Shown here one piece after another: positions 41,953 through 50,003 of a stretch of 51,251 nucleotides of DNA. This DNA comes from an uncultured Opitutales bacterium (GTDB lineage Bacteria > Verrucomicrobiota > Verrucomicrobiia > Opitutales > Intestinicryptomonadaceae): contig URJJ01000013.1 of assembly GCA_900548185.1 (NCBI GenBank), positions 1 through 51,251 on the forward strand. The letters are read 5' to 3'. Both the position numbers and the translations under genes were made by a program. Position 1 is the stretch's first letter; the number at the start of each line of letters is the position of its first letter. The notes under the pieces were generated by a model. It saw only the letters and a list, made by a program, of their open reading frames with translations, did not search any database and was not told where the DNA came from.

Positions 41953-42891
41953 ATGAAAAAGCTTTCCGTTTTGTCTCTGGCCCTTTTTTGCGCCGTGTGC
42001 GGATTTTGCGGGCCGGTCGGAAACCGCCTTCCGGAGGATATTCTGGCGCGGTATTCCCGAAACCCAGTCTCTGACGTGCTGAGCGTGAGCGGGCGCAGGT
42101 TTTTCTCTAAGGCGGACTGCGCGCTGTATTTTGCGTGCGCCTTCCGGGATATTTTAAAGACGGATTTCAAGGCCGACAAAGTCGAGTTCTCAGACAGCTT
42201 CCCGAAGGAGAAGGGGAAGCTAAAAAACGGCGTTGAGGCCATGGTTCCCGTCGTGGCTTTTTGTGTCGGGGGCAAGGTTGACGGCCTGGGGGATGTGATG
42301 GTGTCGGTGCGCGCGGAGTCCCCCTCCCGCTCAAGGGTTTCGGTGGCGGTCAGGGGCGCGGTCGAGGAAGAGGCGCGCGCCTTTGCGGAAAAAATAATGT
42401 CCCTTGCCATGGAGCCGGATGCGGATGCGCAGCGGCGCTATTGGAATCTTTTTTTGGGAAAGGCCGGAAGCTGGAGCGAATACAGGGCTTTTAAAAGGGA
42501 GGCCCGGGGGTTTTCAACATTCAATGTCAAGCCGGGCGGCGACGATTTTCGCGAAACGCTCCTGCGCATTCTTGAGGGCATGCATGTGAAAGCGCATATC
42601 ACCGCAGTCGATTCCGGAGACATGGTGTTTTACTTCTCGTCGCCGGTGGCTGTCGGCGCCCCGGGGGCGGTGGCGGCCAGCCCGGATGGTGAAAATATCC
42701 ACGGGCGTTTTTTCCTCCCCGACCTCTCGGGGGAGCGCATCCAGTTTTTCCCGAGCGCGATGAGCCTTGAAAAAAGCGACGCCAAGCTCGTTGCCATGTT
42801 TGATCATGGCCTCAGCGTTTACATCCCCAAAAAAGACGCCAGGCGCTTTATGAAGGCTGCGGAAGAGTGCGGCTATTCAAAAATAAAATGA
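41953..42891 (+). CDS. Secreted protein of unknown function
   Basis: A 312-residue protein. Signal peptide MKKLSVLSLALFCAVCGFCG. I recognise no domain. A feature is the two-part make-up: about 40-150 carries beta-like segments (MVPVVAFCVGGKVDGLGDVMVSVRAESPSRSRVSVAVRGAVEEEA), and 160-312 has a charged helical part followed by VDSGDMVFYFSSPVAVGAP and a late ERIQFFPSAMSLEKSDAKLVAMFDH. The start at 41953 is preferred over 41854 because it begins the signal peptide and follows a promoter. It is divergent from leuS. Confidence 0.7.
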   Translation: MKKLSVLSLALFCAVCGFCGPVGNRLPEDILARYSRNPVSDVLSVSGRRFFSKADCALYFACAFRDILKTDFKADKVEFSDSFPKEKGKLKNGVEAMVPVVAFCVGGKVDGLGDVMVSVRAESPSRSRVSVAVRGAVEEEARAFAEKIMSLAMEPDADAQRRYWNLFLGKAGSWSEYRAFKREARGFSTFNVKPGGDDFRETLLRILEGMHVKAHITAVDSGDMVFYFSSPVAVGAPGAVAASPDGENIHGRFFLPDLSGERIQFFPSAMSLEKSDAKLVAMFDHGLSVYIPKKDARRFMKAAEECGYSKIK

Positions 42892-43124
42892 CGCCCTTAT
42901 TCCAGTCTTCCGCCCGGAAGCTTCCGGGGGCGAATTGATATGGGCTTCGGCCTCGTAAACGGCGCGGGGCCTGAATCTGCACCGGGCGTTTCCGGGAGGC
43001 CGGTGTTGCGGGGGGCTTTATACTGAACCATTCCGGCGCGGGGCGCGCCGAAGCGCATGCCGGGCCGCTGGGGATTTTGAACGGGCGCACATTTTGCAGC
43101 GCCCGTATTTTACGCCGTTTTGGC

Positions 43125-43153
43125 TTGAGGCGGGCGGGATTCTGCGCTTTAAT
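43125..43153 (+). promoter_or_regulatory. Promoter of small secreted protein
   Basis: TTGAGG, exactly 17 bp, TTTAAT, 8 bp to the ATG at 43162. Confidence 0.65.
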
Positions 43154-43161
43154 TGCAAGCC

Positions 43162-43566
43162 ATGAAAGCATTTGTGTTTTTTCTTGCCGTTTTTGCGGCG
43201 GCTTCCGGGCCTGCGTTTGCGGATTTTGAGAAGGTGGAGCGCGGGCCGCACGCCAGGGCGTCTTCTCCGGCGGGTTCAGATTTCGATTTCAGGATGGATT
43301 TGGAAGCCTTTAAATCGAAGGTGTTTTTGGCCCCGTCAATCCAGAGGATGGGGTATCCGGTCGCCTCTATCCTCGACTGCGGCGACCCCGTTCTTTTGAG
43401 GTATCCCAAGGGAGGGGAGGCCGTGAATTTTACTCTTTCAAAACAGGAAGACGGCTCTTTCAGGCTCGCTTACAGGGACGGCGACCGGAGGGAGGCGGCA
43501 AAGCTTGTGGCGGAGCTTAAAAGGCTGGTTGCAATCCATTCTAAAGACTCCCAAAAGGGCGGGTGA
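43162..43566 (+). CDS. Small secreted protein of unknown function
   Basis: A 134-residue protein, about 114 after removal of a clear signal peptide (MKAFVFFLAVFAAASGPAFA). The mature part has FRMDLEAFKSKVFLAPSIQRMGYPVASILDCGDPVLLRYPKGGEAVNFTLSKQEDGSFRLAYRDG, a compact mixed alpha/beta pattern with one cysteine, and a charged C-terminal helix. I do not recognise the family. An in-frame TTG at 43153 gives a slightly longer form but overlaps the -10 box. About 320 bp of unassigned DNA follow (43567-43886), where I see no gene. Confidence 0.65.
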   Translation: MKAFVFFLAVFAAASGPAFADFEKVERGPHARASSPAGSDFDFRMDLEAFKSKVFLAPSIQRMGYPVASILDCGDPVLLRYPKGGEAVNFTLSKQEDGSFRLAYRDGDRREAAKLVAELKRLVAIHSKDSQKGG

Positions 43567-43851
43567 TTCGCCGGCATTTTAGGCGGCGGATTCCGGCGCG
43601 GCCTCGCCCATTCGCCATCCCGAGCCATGCGGCCCCGTTTTTTTTGAGGCGCGCGGCTTTGGCGCATCCCGGGTGCGTCCATGGGGTCGGGGGCCTGCGA
43701 AAACGGGCGTGGAAAGCGCTGGCGCTTCTTTGCTTCCGCCCCTCTTTTTTGCCCCGTCATCCGGAGTCTGCGCAGTTTTCGGAAGCAGGGGAGGGCAGCC
43801 GGCTGGGCGGCCGGGGGTTGCGAAAAATCGGCCATGAAGCGCAAAAAATCA

Positions 43852-43880
43852 TTGCAAAAGGGGGCTTTTATGCGATTGTT
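43852..43880 (+). promoter_or_regulatory. Candidate promoter of DUF3568-like lipoprotein gene
   Basis: TTGCAA, exactly 17 bp, ATTGTT, 6 bp to the ATG at 43887. The -10 is weak; support comes from the repeated geometry. Confidence 0.4.
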
Positions 43881-43886
43881 GGGATT

Positions 43887-44291
43887 ATGAAGAAAGCGTG
43901 TTTCATAGCTCTTTTGGCCGCCGGGGCGGCGCTGTCAGGCTGCAAGACAAACGTGGGCGTAGACTCGTCCGCAAATCCCGTCGCAACCTACGACCAGATG
44001 GCAGGCAAATTCTACGGGGAAATCGGGGGCACCGTGCCTTCGGTTTACAAGGCGGCAAACATCGCCCTTGAGCGCAATCTCGGATATATGCGCACCGGCA
44101 AGAATGACGACGACCCCAATGCGGTCAAAATCCGCGCGCGCACCAGGTCCGACCAGCTCGTCTATGTCACCGTAAAGCGCGGGGACAAGTCCAACCGCGT
44201 CCTCGTCGAAGTCGAGGTGGACGGCGGCGACCTCATGGACAGCCAGCAGATCTTCAACGCCATCGCAAAAGAGGCTCGCGGCGGGCAGTAG
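43887..44291 (+). CDS. DUF3568-like lipoprotein
   Basis: A 134-residue protein with lipobox LSGC (Cys19). The mature part reads KTNVGVDSSANPVATYDQMAGKFYGEIGGTVPSVYKAANIALERNLGYMRTGKNDDDPNAVKIRARTRSDQLVYVTVKRGDKSNRVLVEVEVDGGDLMDSQQIFNAIAKEA. This pattern, with the VYKAANIAL helix and alternating strands, fits small DUF3568-type lipoproteins. No function is known. The start begins the lipoprotein signal. A small membrane protein gene follows after 27 bp. Confidence 0.68.
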   Translation: MKKACFIALLAAGAALSGCKTNVGVDSSANPVATYDQMAGKFYGEIGGTVPSVYKAANIALERNLGYMRTGKNDDDPNAVKIRARTRSDQLVYVTVKRGDKSNRVLVEVEVDGGDLMDSQQIFNAIAKEARGGQ

Positions 44292-44318
44292 CCCGGGCTT
44301 TGAGGCGCGTGCGGGCGG

Positions 44319-44687
44319 ATGAAATTCGTCGAATTTCTGCCGTACTATTCGGACCTCCGGGCCGGGGGCCTTTTGGCTTGCGCATACGCGGCTTCGGCCG
44401 CGTCGCTTGCGGCGGTTTTTTTGTGCTCGCGCATGGCGGGTATCCCGCTTTCTTTCGACAGGGCCGCAGCCTTTTCCATGCTCGCAAGCGGGGCGCTTTG
44501 GCTTTCGCCGCTATTGCCGTTCATGGAGAAGGGCTGCTCGAATTGGGCGCTGCTTGCCATGCTGTTTGCGGCGCTTCCCGCCATGAAGGCTTCGTGTGCC
44601 CTTAAATGGCGCGGGACGCTCGCCTTGTGGGGGGCGTTTGCCGCGGCGCAGTTTTCCCTGTATCTTTTTGTGATAAACAATTTTTAA
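44319..44687 (+). CDS. Small membrane protein of unknown function
   Basis: A 122-residue protein with four hydrophobic segments (about 15-37, 43-70, 74-88, 98-118). No family is recognised. It ends with FAAAQFSLYLFVINNF. The stop is 2 bp before the M20 peptidase ATG, suggesting one transcript with the peptidase and queD/queE. It could be an unrelated membrane protein or a transporter fragment; full-length relatives would settle that. Confidence 0.6.
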   Translation: MKFVEFLPYYSDLRAGGLLACAYAASAASLAAVFLCSRMAGIPLSFDRAAAFSMLASGALWLSPLLPFMEKGCSNWALLAMLFAALPAMKASCALKWRGTLALWGAFAAAQFSLYLFVINNF

Positions 44688-44689
44688 AA

Positions 44690-46069
44690 ATGGCATTCGA
44701 CCCTCTTGAACTCGCAAAGGAGCTTATAGCAATTCCTAGCATATCTGCGGACCCGGGGCACCGTTCCGATGTCCGCAGGTGCGCCGAACACTTCGCGTCG
44801 CGTCTGCGCGGCCTCGGCTTTTCGGCGGAGCTTTGCGACTACGGCCTGCACCCCGTAATATGGGCGTCGCGCAGGGCGGAAACCGCTCCCAAATTCAGGA
44901 TTTTGTGCTACGGCCACTACGACGTCCAGCCGGTAGACCCCATCTCCAAGTGGAAAAACCCGCCGTTTGAGCCAAAGGTTGAAAACGGCAGGCTGCTCGG
45001 GCGCGGTTCGGCGGACAACAAGGGGCCGTTTTTGTGCCTTTTGGGCGGTCTTGTAAGGTTTCTTGAAAGGAATCCCGGAGCCCCGGTCGATTTCGGCCTG
45101 ATGATAGAGGGCGAGGAGGAAATCTCAAGCCCGAGCATGCCCGCCTTCATCGCCGCCCACCGCGACGAGATAGCCTCATACGACGCCATCCTTTTAAGCG
45201 ACACTTCAAGCCCCTCCGAAGACCAGCTTGTGGTTACGACCGGCCTGCGGGGCGTATTCGCCTTCGACGTGAAATTCACGGGCCCCAACGGGGATTTGCA
45301 TTCCGGCATGTTCGGCGGGGCGGTCTGCAACCCCGTGCAGGCGATGGCCGAAGTCTGCGCCTCGCTGCATTCCCCGGACGGCCTCGTGAACGTCCCCGGC
45401 TTCTACGACGGCGTGCAGCCGATTCTCGATTGGGAGCGCGCCGACATTGCAAAATCGCCGTTCGGCGACCGCCAGATGCTCGAGGGGCTGGAAGTGGACG
45501 CGCTCTACTCCCAAAAGGGGGCGACGCCCTCCGAAGCCGTGCGGCTGATGCCTACCCTCGAATTTACGGGGATAGGGGGGGGATACCAGGGCGAGGGCAA
45601 CAAGTCCGTCATCCCCTCCGAATGCTTCTGCAAAATTTCGGTCCGCCTCGTCCCCGACCAGAGCGGCCCGCGCGTTTACGGGCTTGTCAGGAAGGCCATC
45701 ATGGACCGCTGCCCGGCGGGCGTGAGGGCGGAGGTTTCGGAGCCGGACGGATTTGGCGACCCGTACCGCGTCGTCCCCCCCGGGCGCGAGGGCGCCCCGT
45801 CGCCGTATCCGGAAAAGCTCGGCAGGATATTTTCGGCTCTTGAGGACTCGGCGCGGGAGAGCTTCGGCTCCGCCCCAATCTATTTGCGCGAGGGCGGCAG
45901 CATTCCGCTTATAAGCATCATAAAAAAGGAAACCGGCCTGGACTGCGTGATGCCCGGGCTTTTCACGCCGCTCGACAACCTCCACGCGCCCAACGAGTCC
46001 TTTTCCCTTCTCATGATGGAGCGCGCCGTAAACTGCTACGCCTCCCTCTTTGAAAGGATTCTGAAATGA
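44690..46069 (+). CDS. M20-family metallopeptidase (dipeptidase-type)
   Basis: A 459-residue zinc peptidase. Metal and catalytic motifs: YGHYDVQPVDP (His ligand and catalytic Asp), GRGSADNKGP (bridging Asp) and IEGEEEISSP (catalytic and ligand Glu). Later come SDTSS, the dimerisation-domain segment FTGPNGDLHSGMFGG, and C-terminal HAPNESF (last ligand His). The length and these motifs fit the M20 dipeptidase group that includes carnosinase-like enzymes. The exact peptide substrate is not determinable. It overlaps queD by 4 bp. Confidence 0.93.
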   Translation: MAFDPLELAKELIAIPSISADPGHRSDVRRCAEHFASRLRGLGFSAELCDYGLHPVIWASRRAETAPKFRILCYGHYDVQPVDPISKWKNPPFEPKVENGRLLGRGSADNKGPFLCLLGGLVRFLERNPGAPVDFGLMIEGEEEISSPSMPAFIAAHRDEIASYDAILLSDTSSPSEDQLVVTTGLRGVFAFDVKFTGPNGDLHSGMFGGAVCNPVQAMAEVCASLHSPDGLVNVPGFYDGVQPILDWERADIAKSPFGDRQMLEGLEVDALYSQKGATPSEAVRLMPTLEFTGIGGGYQGEGNKSVIPSECFCKISVRLVPDQSGPRVYGLVRKAIMDRCPAGVRAEVSEPDGFGDPYRVVPPGREGAPSPYPEKLGRIFSALEDSARESFGSAPIYLREGGSIPLISIIKKETGLDCVMPGLFTPLDNLHAPNESFSLLMMERAVNCYASLFERILK

Positions 46070-46500
46070 CGACCTGCACGAAAAAATATTCCGATGTCCC
46101 CTTCGCCCACAGGCAGCATCTGCACGACGGACACTGCTCGTTCGTGCACGGCCACAACTGGGATATAAGCATAACTTTCGCATGCGAAGAGCTCGACGAA
46201 AACGGATTTGTCGTGGATTTCGGCAAGCTGCGCTTCATAAAGTCCTGGATAGAGGAGCATCTCGACCACGCGTGCGTGCTGGCAAAGGCCGACCCGCTGA
46301 AGTCCGCTCTGATTTCGGCCGCGCCGGAGGCGTGGAAGGTTTACGAGGTGGATTCGTGCTCCTGCGAGGGGCTGGCAGCCCACCTTCTGGAGGTTTTCGA
46401 CGCCATGGTGCGCGAAAACACTTCCGGGCGCGTCAGGGTCATGAGCGTCGAAGTCAGCGAGGACCGCAAAAACGCCGCGACCGCGTACGGGGAAAAATGA
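46066..46500 (+). CDS. queD: QueD: 6-carboxy-5,6,7,8-tetrahydropterin synthase
   Basis: A 144-residue 6-pyruvoyl-tetrahydropterin synthase-family protein. Zinc ligands lie in FAHRQH and HGHNW, and the catalytic Cys in the GHCSFVHGHNW segment. VVDFGKLRFIKSWIEEHLDHACV (with the Asp-His of the relay) and VEVSED near the end are also typical. It converts dihydroneopterin triphosphate in the pathway to preQ0 and queuosine. It overlaps queE by 4 bp, which supports the queuosine assignment over folate or biopterin roles. queC and folE are not in view. Confidence 0.92.
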   Translation: MTTCTKKYSDVPFAHRQHLHDGHCSFVHGHNWDISITFACEELDENGFVVDFGKLRFIKSWIEEHLDHACVLAKADPLKSALISAAPEAWKVYEVDSCSCEGLAAHLLEVFDAMVRENTSGRVRVMSVEVSEDRKNAATAYGEK

Positions 46501-47105
46501 ACTATCCCGTCGTCGAGACGTTTTACTCAATACAGGGCGAGGGCTTTTGGAGCGGGGCCGCCGCGTTTTTCGTGCGCCTGTTCGGATGCCCGGTGAAATG
46601 CCCGTGGTGCGACACGCGCGGCTCGTGGGAGGGCGCGGCGCGGTTTCGCATGGAGCCAGGGGAAATCGCTGCGGCGGCGTCGCTTAGTTCGTGCGAATTT
46701 GCGGTAATAACTGGCGGAGAGCCAACTATACACCCCCTTGAGGAGCTTGTGGACGCGTTCCATTTTCACGGCATAAAAGCCCATCTGGAAACGTCAGGCT
46801 TCATGCAAAAAAATGCGGATTTCGACTGGATTACGGTAAGCCCCAAGCTCCATTCCCACGCCCACGAATCCTATCTGGAGGCGGCGGACGAGCTGAAATT
46901 CGTGGTTTCAAGCGCGGAGGACATCGCAGAATACATGGAGAGGTTTGCCGATTTCATACCGTCCAAAAAGGCCGTATATTTCAACCCCGAAGCTTCGCAT
47001 ATGGGGGATGCGGCCCTGCTTTCTGAAATCTGCGAGACCGTAAAGCTTTACGGAAAGCCGTTCCGGGCGGGGCTCCAGGCGCACAAGATATACCTTGTAG
47101 ATTAG
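46497..47105 (+). CDS. queE: QueE: 7-carboxy-7-deazaguanine synthase (radical SAM)
   Basis: A 202-residue radical SAM enzyme. The cluster motif is FGCPVKCPWCDTRGSW (Cx3Cx2C). FYSIQGEG at the N-terminus and AVITGGEPTIH, HLETSG and WITVSPK are typical. QueE converts carboxytetrahydropterin to carboxydeazaguanine, the step after QueD. The start at 46497 is the family start; the longer frame from 46182 overlays queD. It ends the M20-queD-queE operon. Confidence 0.94.
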   Translation: MNYPVVETFYSIQGEGFWSGAAAFFVRLFGCPVKCPWCDTRGSWEGAARFRMEPGEIAAAASLSSCEFAVITGGEPTIHPLEELVDAFHFHGIKAHLETSGFMQKNADFDWITVSPKLHSHAHESYLEAADELKFVVSSAEDIAEYMERFADFIPSKKAVYFNPEASHMGDAALLSEICETVKLYGKPFRAGLQAHKIYLVD

Positions 47106-47416
47106 TTTTGCCAAAGTTGCATTCTCGCCCGCTTTGGGAAATTCAAGCGGAGAGATTCATGGGGCGGCAAAAAAAACTCAACGCCCGTAAAACGCCTCAA
47201 AAAGCATATCTCAATTTCTGGCGCATTTTACAGCGTGAACTGTTATTTTGGAAAACAGGCGTATCAAATAGCGTAGAGTCCTAAATCGCGTTTTAGGAAA
47301 AATCTGTCCGAAGGCGGCACGGCGCGGCGCGATACATGCAGGGCAATCCGCCGGACGCCCGGTTAGGGGCGCAATGCCGCACTCTGAAACGGCCTTTCCG
47401 CCCGCCGCGCAGCAGG
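47106..47416. other. 311-bp convergent gap with one inverted repeat
   Basis: Lies between the ends of queE and the leftward ccsA-like gene. It contains TCCTAAA/TTTAGGA (47279-47285 with 47292-47298), separated by 6 bp, without a T-run on either side. No reading frame looks genuine. No strong terminator was found for either operon. Confidence 0.4.
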
Positions 47417-49240
47417 TTATTTTGAAGGCGGTTCCGCAAGCCTTGGGCGCAGGGGCGGAAGGAACGCTATTGCGGCCTGAATCGCGGCAAAAAGTATCAG
47501 CCACTTCCAGCCTGCCGACATGAATCCGTAGGAGTGCAGGCCAACACCCAGCATATTCACCCCGAACCAGGCCCATGCCGCCACAATGTTTCCAATGGCT
47601 GCCATAGAAAGCACCGCGCGGTCTGAGCATATCCTGAGCGCCCGGCAGTGCACGACAAGCGCGCACCACAAGACGACCATCAGGGCACCGTTTTCCTTGG
47701 GGTCCCATCCCCAGAAGCGCCCCCAGCTCATGTCTGCCCAGACTCCGCCCAGCATTGTGCCCGCAAAAGAAAACACCATCGCAAAGCACAGGACCGCATA
47801 GACAGTTGACGCCGTTTCCTTCGCGTCCTCCGCAGGGGTCTTTGAAAAGACGTTTGCAATCAGCCTAAACGACGCCGCAACACCCGCCAGAAACACGCCG
47901 CAGTAGCCCAGCATCATCGGCACTATGTGGGTGGCGAGCCAGAAGTTTGAATTGAGGACGGCGCGCATCATGCCCATTGTGTCGCCGGAATAGGGCAGGT
48001 TGAGCGCGACCAGTATGGACATAAAGCCCATTGGCGCGGCCGCGATGGCGTACATGGGCCTTCTCTTTTTGAGGTACAGGGCTATCCCTATCGCCGCCGC
48101 CGCCCAGCCCGCGAATATGACCGAGGAGTAAAGGTTTGTCACCGGCGGGCGCATCTGTATTATCATGCGCGCGAAAACCCCGAAGGTCTGCGCGGCAAAG
48201 GCGGCTGCCATCATGGCAAAGGCGGCCGGGCGAAGCGCTTCGGCGCGGTCCTTGAAGGCGGCCGCAAGCAGAAACAGCGCAAAAGAGGCCACGTAAAGAA
48301 GCGCGCCCCGGTAGAACACGTCGAGGCGGTTGCAGAAGTCCTCAAAGCGTATTTTAAAGCTCGGGGGCAGCGAGGCGTTGAGGGCGGCGGCGGCTTTTGC
48401 AATGCCGTCCTGCGCCCCGGCCGACACTGACTCCACGAAGTCTCCGAGCCGCGAAAATGTCTCCAGCTTCCTGTTTGAGGGCCTGGGGTCGAGCAGCACG
48501 TCAAGCGGGGTGAGCCTCCTGCCGCCGTCCTCCGCCGCGTAGATTATCGAATCTTTCATGTGCTCCTCGCGCTCCTTGGAGCCTTTGAAAAACTCAAGGC
48601 AGCGGTACATGTCGGAGAGCCTGGCCGTGTCGGGCTTTCGGTTTTGCGCCTTGGCTTCGTCCAGCTCCCTCTTTGCGGCGGAGGCCATGTCGCGCCACAT
48701 TTCAAAGGTCTTGCGCGGGGTGGAATCCTGGAAATAGAAGGCGAGGGCGTTTGACGCGCATTCGTATGCCGCCGCCTTTTCCAGAGCTTCCCGGCAGGCT
48801 GCGGAGAATGGGGACGGGTCTTTTGAAGAGGCTGCTGCGGCCACTTCGTCGTATTTTGCGTCGAGGTCGTTGTAGGAATAGTACCTGCCGTCCGCCCCGA
48901 GCAGGTTTTGCAGCTCCCTGTTGTCCGTGCGGAAGAACGGCTCTTCGGCGGCCTTGAGCGGGAAGGCGTTTATGTAGGCCAGCCACTCCGTTGCGGTGGC
49001 GCTTTTGCGGCTTCCGCCCTCCGTCAGGATTTTTGCGGAGGCCCTGCCGCCTATGGAGCGGAGGGTGTCGGCCGCCGCGCTCGAAAGGGGCATGAGCCTG
49101 CCGCCCTTCATGACGCACGCCGACGCCGCGTCGTACTCCGCTCCGCGCGGAAGGATCGCGCCGCCGGAGTTTATGAAAAGCCCGAACAGGAGCACCGCCG
49201 CCGATACCGCGGCTCCGGCCAATGTCATTGCCCGTTTCAT
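47417..49240 (-). CDS. ccsA: CcsA-family cytochrome c biogenesis protein with long N-terminal extension
   Basis: A 607-residue protein from the ATG at 49240. The C-terminal half (about 330-607) is a CcsA/CcmC-type heme-handling domain with about eight membrane segments. It has the signature FWGWDPKENGALMVVLWCALVVH (WD at about 512-513) and conserved histidines in FWLATHIVPMMLGY and VVHCRAL. About 300 residues between a first membrane segment (5-25) and this domain are soluble and periplasmic, with Lys/Glu-rich helices. They replace the usual short N-terminus. With ResB it forms the system II heme delivery complex. It overlaps resB by 4 bp. Confidence 0.88.
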   Translation of the reverse strand: MKRAMTLAGAAVSAAVLLFGLFINSGGAILPRGAEYDAASACVMKGGRLMPLSSAAADTLRSIGGRASAKILTEGGSRKSATATEWLAYINAFPLKAAEEPFFRTDNRELQNLLGADGRYYSYNDLDAKYDEVAAAASSKDPSPFSAACREALEKAAAYECASNALAFYFQDSTPRKTFEMWRDMASAAKRELDEAKAQNRKPDTARLSDMYRCLEFFKGSKEREEHMKDSIIYAAEDGGRRLTPLDVLLDPRPSNRKLETFSRLGDFVESVSAGAQDGIAKAAAALNASLPPSFKIRFEDFCNRLDVFYRGALLYVASFALFLLAAAFKDRAEALRPAAFAMMAAAFAAQTFGVFARMIIQMRPPVTNLYSSVIFAGWAAAAIGIALYLKKRRPMYAIAAAPMGFMSILVALNLPYSGDTMGMMRAVLNSNFWLATHIVPMMLGYCGVFLAGVAASFRLIANVFSKTPAEDAKETASTVYAVLCFAMVFSFAGTMLGGVWADMSWGRFWGWDPKENGALMVVLWCALVVHCRALRICSDRAVLSMAAIGNIVAAWAWFGVNMLGVGLHSYGFMSAGWKWLILFAAIQAAIAFLPPLRPRLAEPPSK

Positions 49241-49998
49241 TTTTTTGCGAACACCCTGAAGGCGTATGTGAAGATTACGCCCCCGAAAATGAGGGCGATT
49301 GAAACCAGCGGAAGGAGGCTTGCGGGGTTTCTTACCGCCTGGAGCACGCTTACGCTGCCGCCGTCCCTGAAGCCCGACTGGTAGAAAGTCCATGAACCGA
49401 AGCTCGCCGGCTCGTTCATCCTTATGAGCTTTTCCACAACCACATCCTGGTACCTGAATTTGACGAGGCTGGAGTAATGGCTCGGCACATTCGTGTTTTC
49501 CCACTTGTTTTCGGTGAACTTTACAAGCTCCACGCTAAAGGGCAGGGCGACAGGCTTTGCAAGCCCCCCCGGGTCGCCTTCGGCCGCCTCCCCGCCGGAG
49601 AGCTCAAGGATTGTCGAATTTGGCTCGCCTTCCCTCAGGGCCATGACCCCCTCCCGCCGCCAGGAGGCCTGCAGGAAGCCGGAGATTATCAGAAGGCCGA
49701 GCGATATGTGTATCATCGCAAAGCCTAGCCCCTCAACGCCCCTTCTGCCGAACCGCGCCGAGGAGGCCGCGAGGTTGATAAGCGCAAGAACGCCTATGCC
49801 CTTGCCGCCTATGAGCGGCAGGACGCCGCCGTACATGCAAAGCCAGGACTCGAAGAATTTCGCCCTCGCCGCCGAGATGCCCGCATCCGGAATCTCAAGG
49901 GTGGCGGCGAACACGAACGCGGTTGCGTAAAAAAGCAGGAAAGCCGTCAGCCTCGGCGACGAAATCCAGTACAGAAACCTCCACTTGAGCTTTATCAT
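49237..49998 (-). CDS. resB: ResB-family cytochrome c biogenesis protein
   Basis: A 253-residue membrane protein: N-terminal LYWISSPRLTAFLLFYATAFVFAATLE, a membrane segment with MIHISLGLLIISGFLQ (heme-ligand-type His), a periplasmic part with LPFSVELVKFTENKW...SLVKFRY and EPASFGSWTFYQSGF, and a final helix. This is the short ResB form seen with CcsA in system II. It starts 5 bp after the ychF stop and overlaps ccsA by 4 bp, forming a ychF-resB-ccsA unit. A need for cytochrome c agrees with membrane-bound quinone respiration and with the menaquinone genes in the window. Confidence 0.88.
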   Translation of the reverse strand: MIKLKWRFLYWISSPRLTAFLLFYATAFVFAATLEIPDAGISAARAKFFESWLCMYGGVLPLIGGKGIGVLALINLAASSARFGRRGVEGLGFAMIHISLGLLIISGFLQASWRREGVMALREGEPNSTILELSGGEAAEGDPGGLAKPVALPFSVELVKFTENKWENTNVPSHYSSLVKFRYQDVVVEKLIRMNEPASFGSWTFYQSGFRDGGSVSVLQAVRNPASLLPLVSIALIFGGVIFTYAFRVFAKK

Positions 49999-50003
49999 CA
50001 GGT

